Positions 63,604 through 64,000 of a DNA stretch of 64,000 bases are shown here, one piece after another; position 1 is the first letter of the stretch; the number at the start of each line of letters is the position of its first letter. The position numbers and the translations under genes were made by a program. The DNA is from Synechococcus sp. BIOS-E4-1. GTDB lineage: Bacteria > Cyanobacteriota > Cyanobacteriia > PCC-6307 > Cyanobiaceae. Below the pieces are notes generated by a model that saw nothing but the letters and a program-made list of their open reading frames with translations, did not search any database and was not told the DNA's origin. Where the stretch lies: positions 2,191,494-2,255,493 of the forward strand of contig NZ_CP047935.1 of assembly GCF_014279995.1 (NCBI RefSeq). Reading direction: 5' to 3'.

Positions 63604-64000
63604 GCAGCTGAAAGGCAGCACTGAGAGCTCACGGTCAGTGGGCTGGTCACTCATGAAACGTTTGTTGTGGCAGGCAAACAGTAGAAACATGGTTTATATG
63701 CGAACGATGCGAAAGCTGAAGGGCGACCTTGCCTGACTGCATCAGTGATGCTCGCAATCCAGAAGGAATGGTGGAGCTGCACCTGATCACAGTGCCGATG
63801 CCGTCAAATATGTATTGGCTGCTGCCAATCAAAACCAGCCCAGTAATCAGGCATCACAGAAGAATGGGCCGCATTCGCTGATGTAGGTGAAAGAAGAGAA
63901 GCCGCGTCGGCATGTGGGAGAAGTACCGACGTTCAAGACCATGACATTCGTTGAAAGGATCGGAGAGCCACCCAAACGGGGGAGGCAGGCGCCGGGAGAA
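63604..64000. other. 397 bp without a clear gene
   Basis: A frame open to the right edge from about 63914 (GEVPTFKTMTFVERIGEPPK) could be the start of a gene beyond the window. Confidence 0.35.

Overview
The window reads as a chromosome segment of a marine picocyanobacterium of the Synechococcus type. It carries psbD-psbC with the cyanobacterial start/stop overlap, petM, ycf4, the 5' end of ycf39, a high-light-inducible protein, a plant-type ferredoxin and DUF1651 proteins, a family largely confined to marine Synechococcus and Prochlorococcus. Strain-level identity cannot be read from the sequence alone.

Layout. 1-8.4 kb is ordinary core genome: photosynthesis genes (ycf39, petM, ycf4, psbD, psbC), a Trm1-like tRNA methyltransferase, an alpha/beta hydrolase coupled to ilvH, a cyclophilin lipoprotein, maf and an Npun_F0494-type small gene. 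8.4-22.3 kb is an accessory island encoding a class II lanthipeptide system of the NHLM/prochlorosin type. It has a Nif11-leader precursor with a 19-residue core, a CCG-type LanM, an NHLM ATPase/permease, a C39 peptidase-containing ABC transporter, an HlyD-like adaptor and a TolC-like outer-membrane channel. The last five form one tightly packed minus-strand operon, ordered tolC-hlyD-PCAT-ABC-lanM. The island lies between the Npun_F0494-type gene and cobQ. It carries scars of its arrival: a decayed copy of the start of cobQ just right of the intact Npun gene, and a decayed copy of the end of the Npun gene just beyond lanM. 22.4-29.4 kb is core again: a plus-strand run with mostly overlapping starts and stops (cobQ, ferredoxin, ClC-like channel, EamA exporter), then an MBL-fold protein, YjbQ and an MHS-family transporter.

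29.4-40 kb mixes very small proteins, the HLIP, a cupin, a divergent P1B metal ATPase with a YnfA-like protein upstream, and an unusual pair: a solute-binding lipoprotein overlapping an MscS-type channel gene, with no ABC permease or ATPase. 40-46.6 kb has a ferritin preceded by three helically phased Fur-box-like 15-mers, then NfeD, two tandem flotillins, an MFS protein and a DUF3303 protein. 46.6-64 kb is gene-poor and rich in small hypothetical genes. It holds a frameshifted patatin-like phospholipase, an outer-membrane barrel candidate, a ferredoxin, a TrpF-like protein, a bacterial metallothionein, an LCAT-like lipoprotein and many stretches where no gene is visible.

In the lanthipeptide island the likely flow is: LanM dehydrates and cyclises the precursor, the C39 transporter removes the leader and exports the product, and HlyD/TolC-like proteins carry it across the envelope. 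The precursor is odd in two ways: no ATG gives the full canonical leader (an ATT stands there), and the usual GG cleavage motif is VG. No tRNA, rRNA, CRISPR array or intact transposase was recognised.
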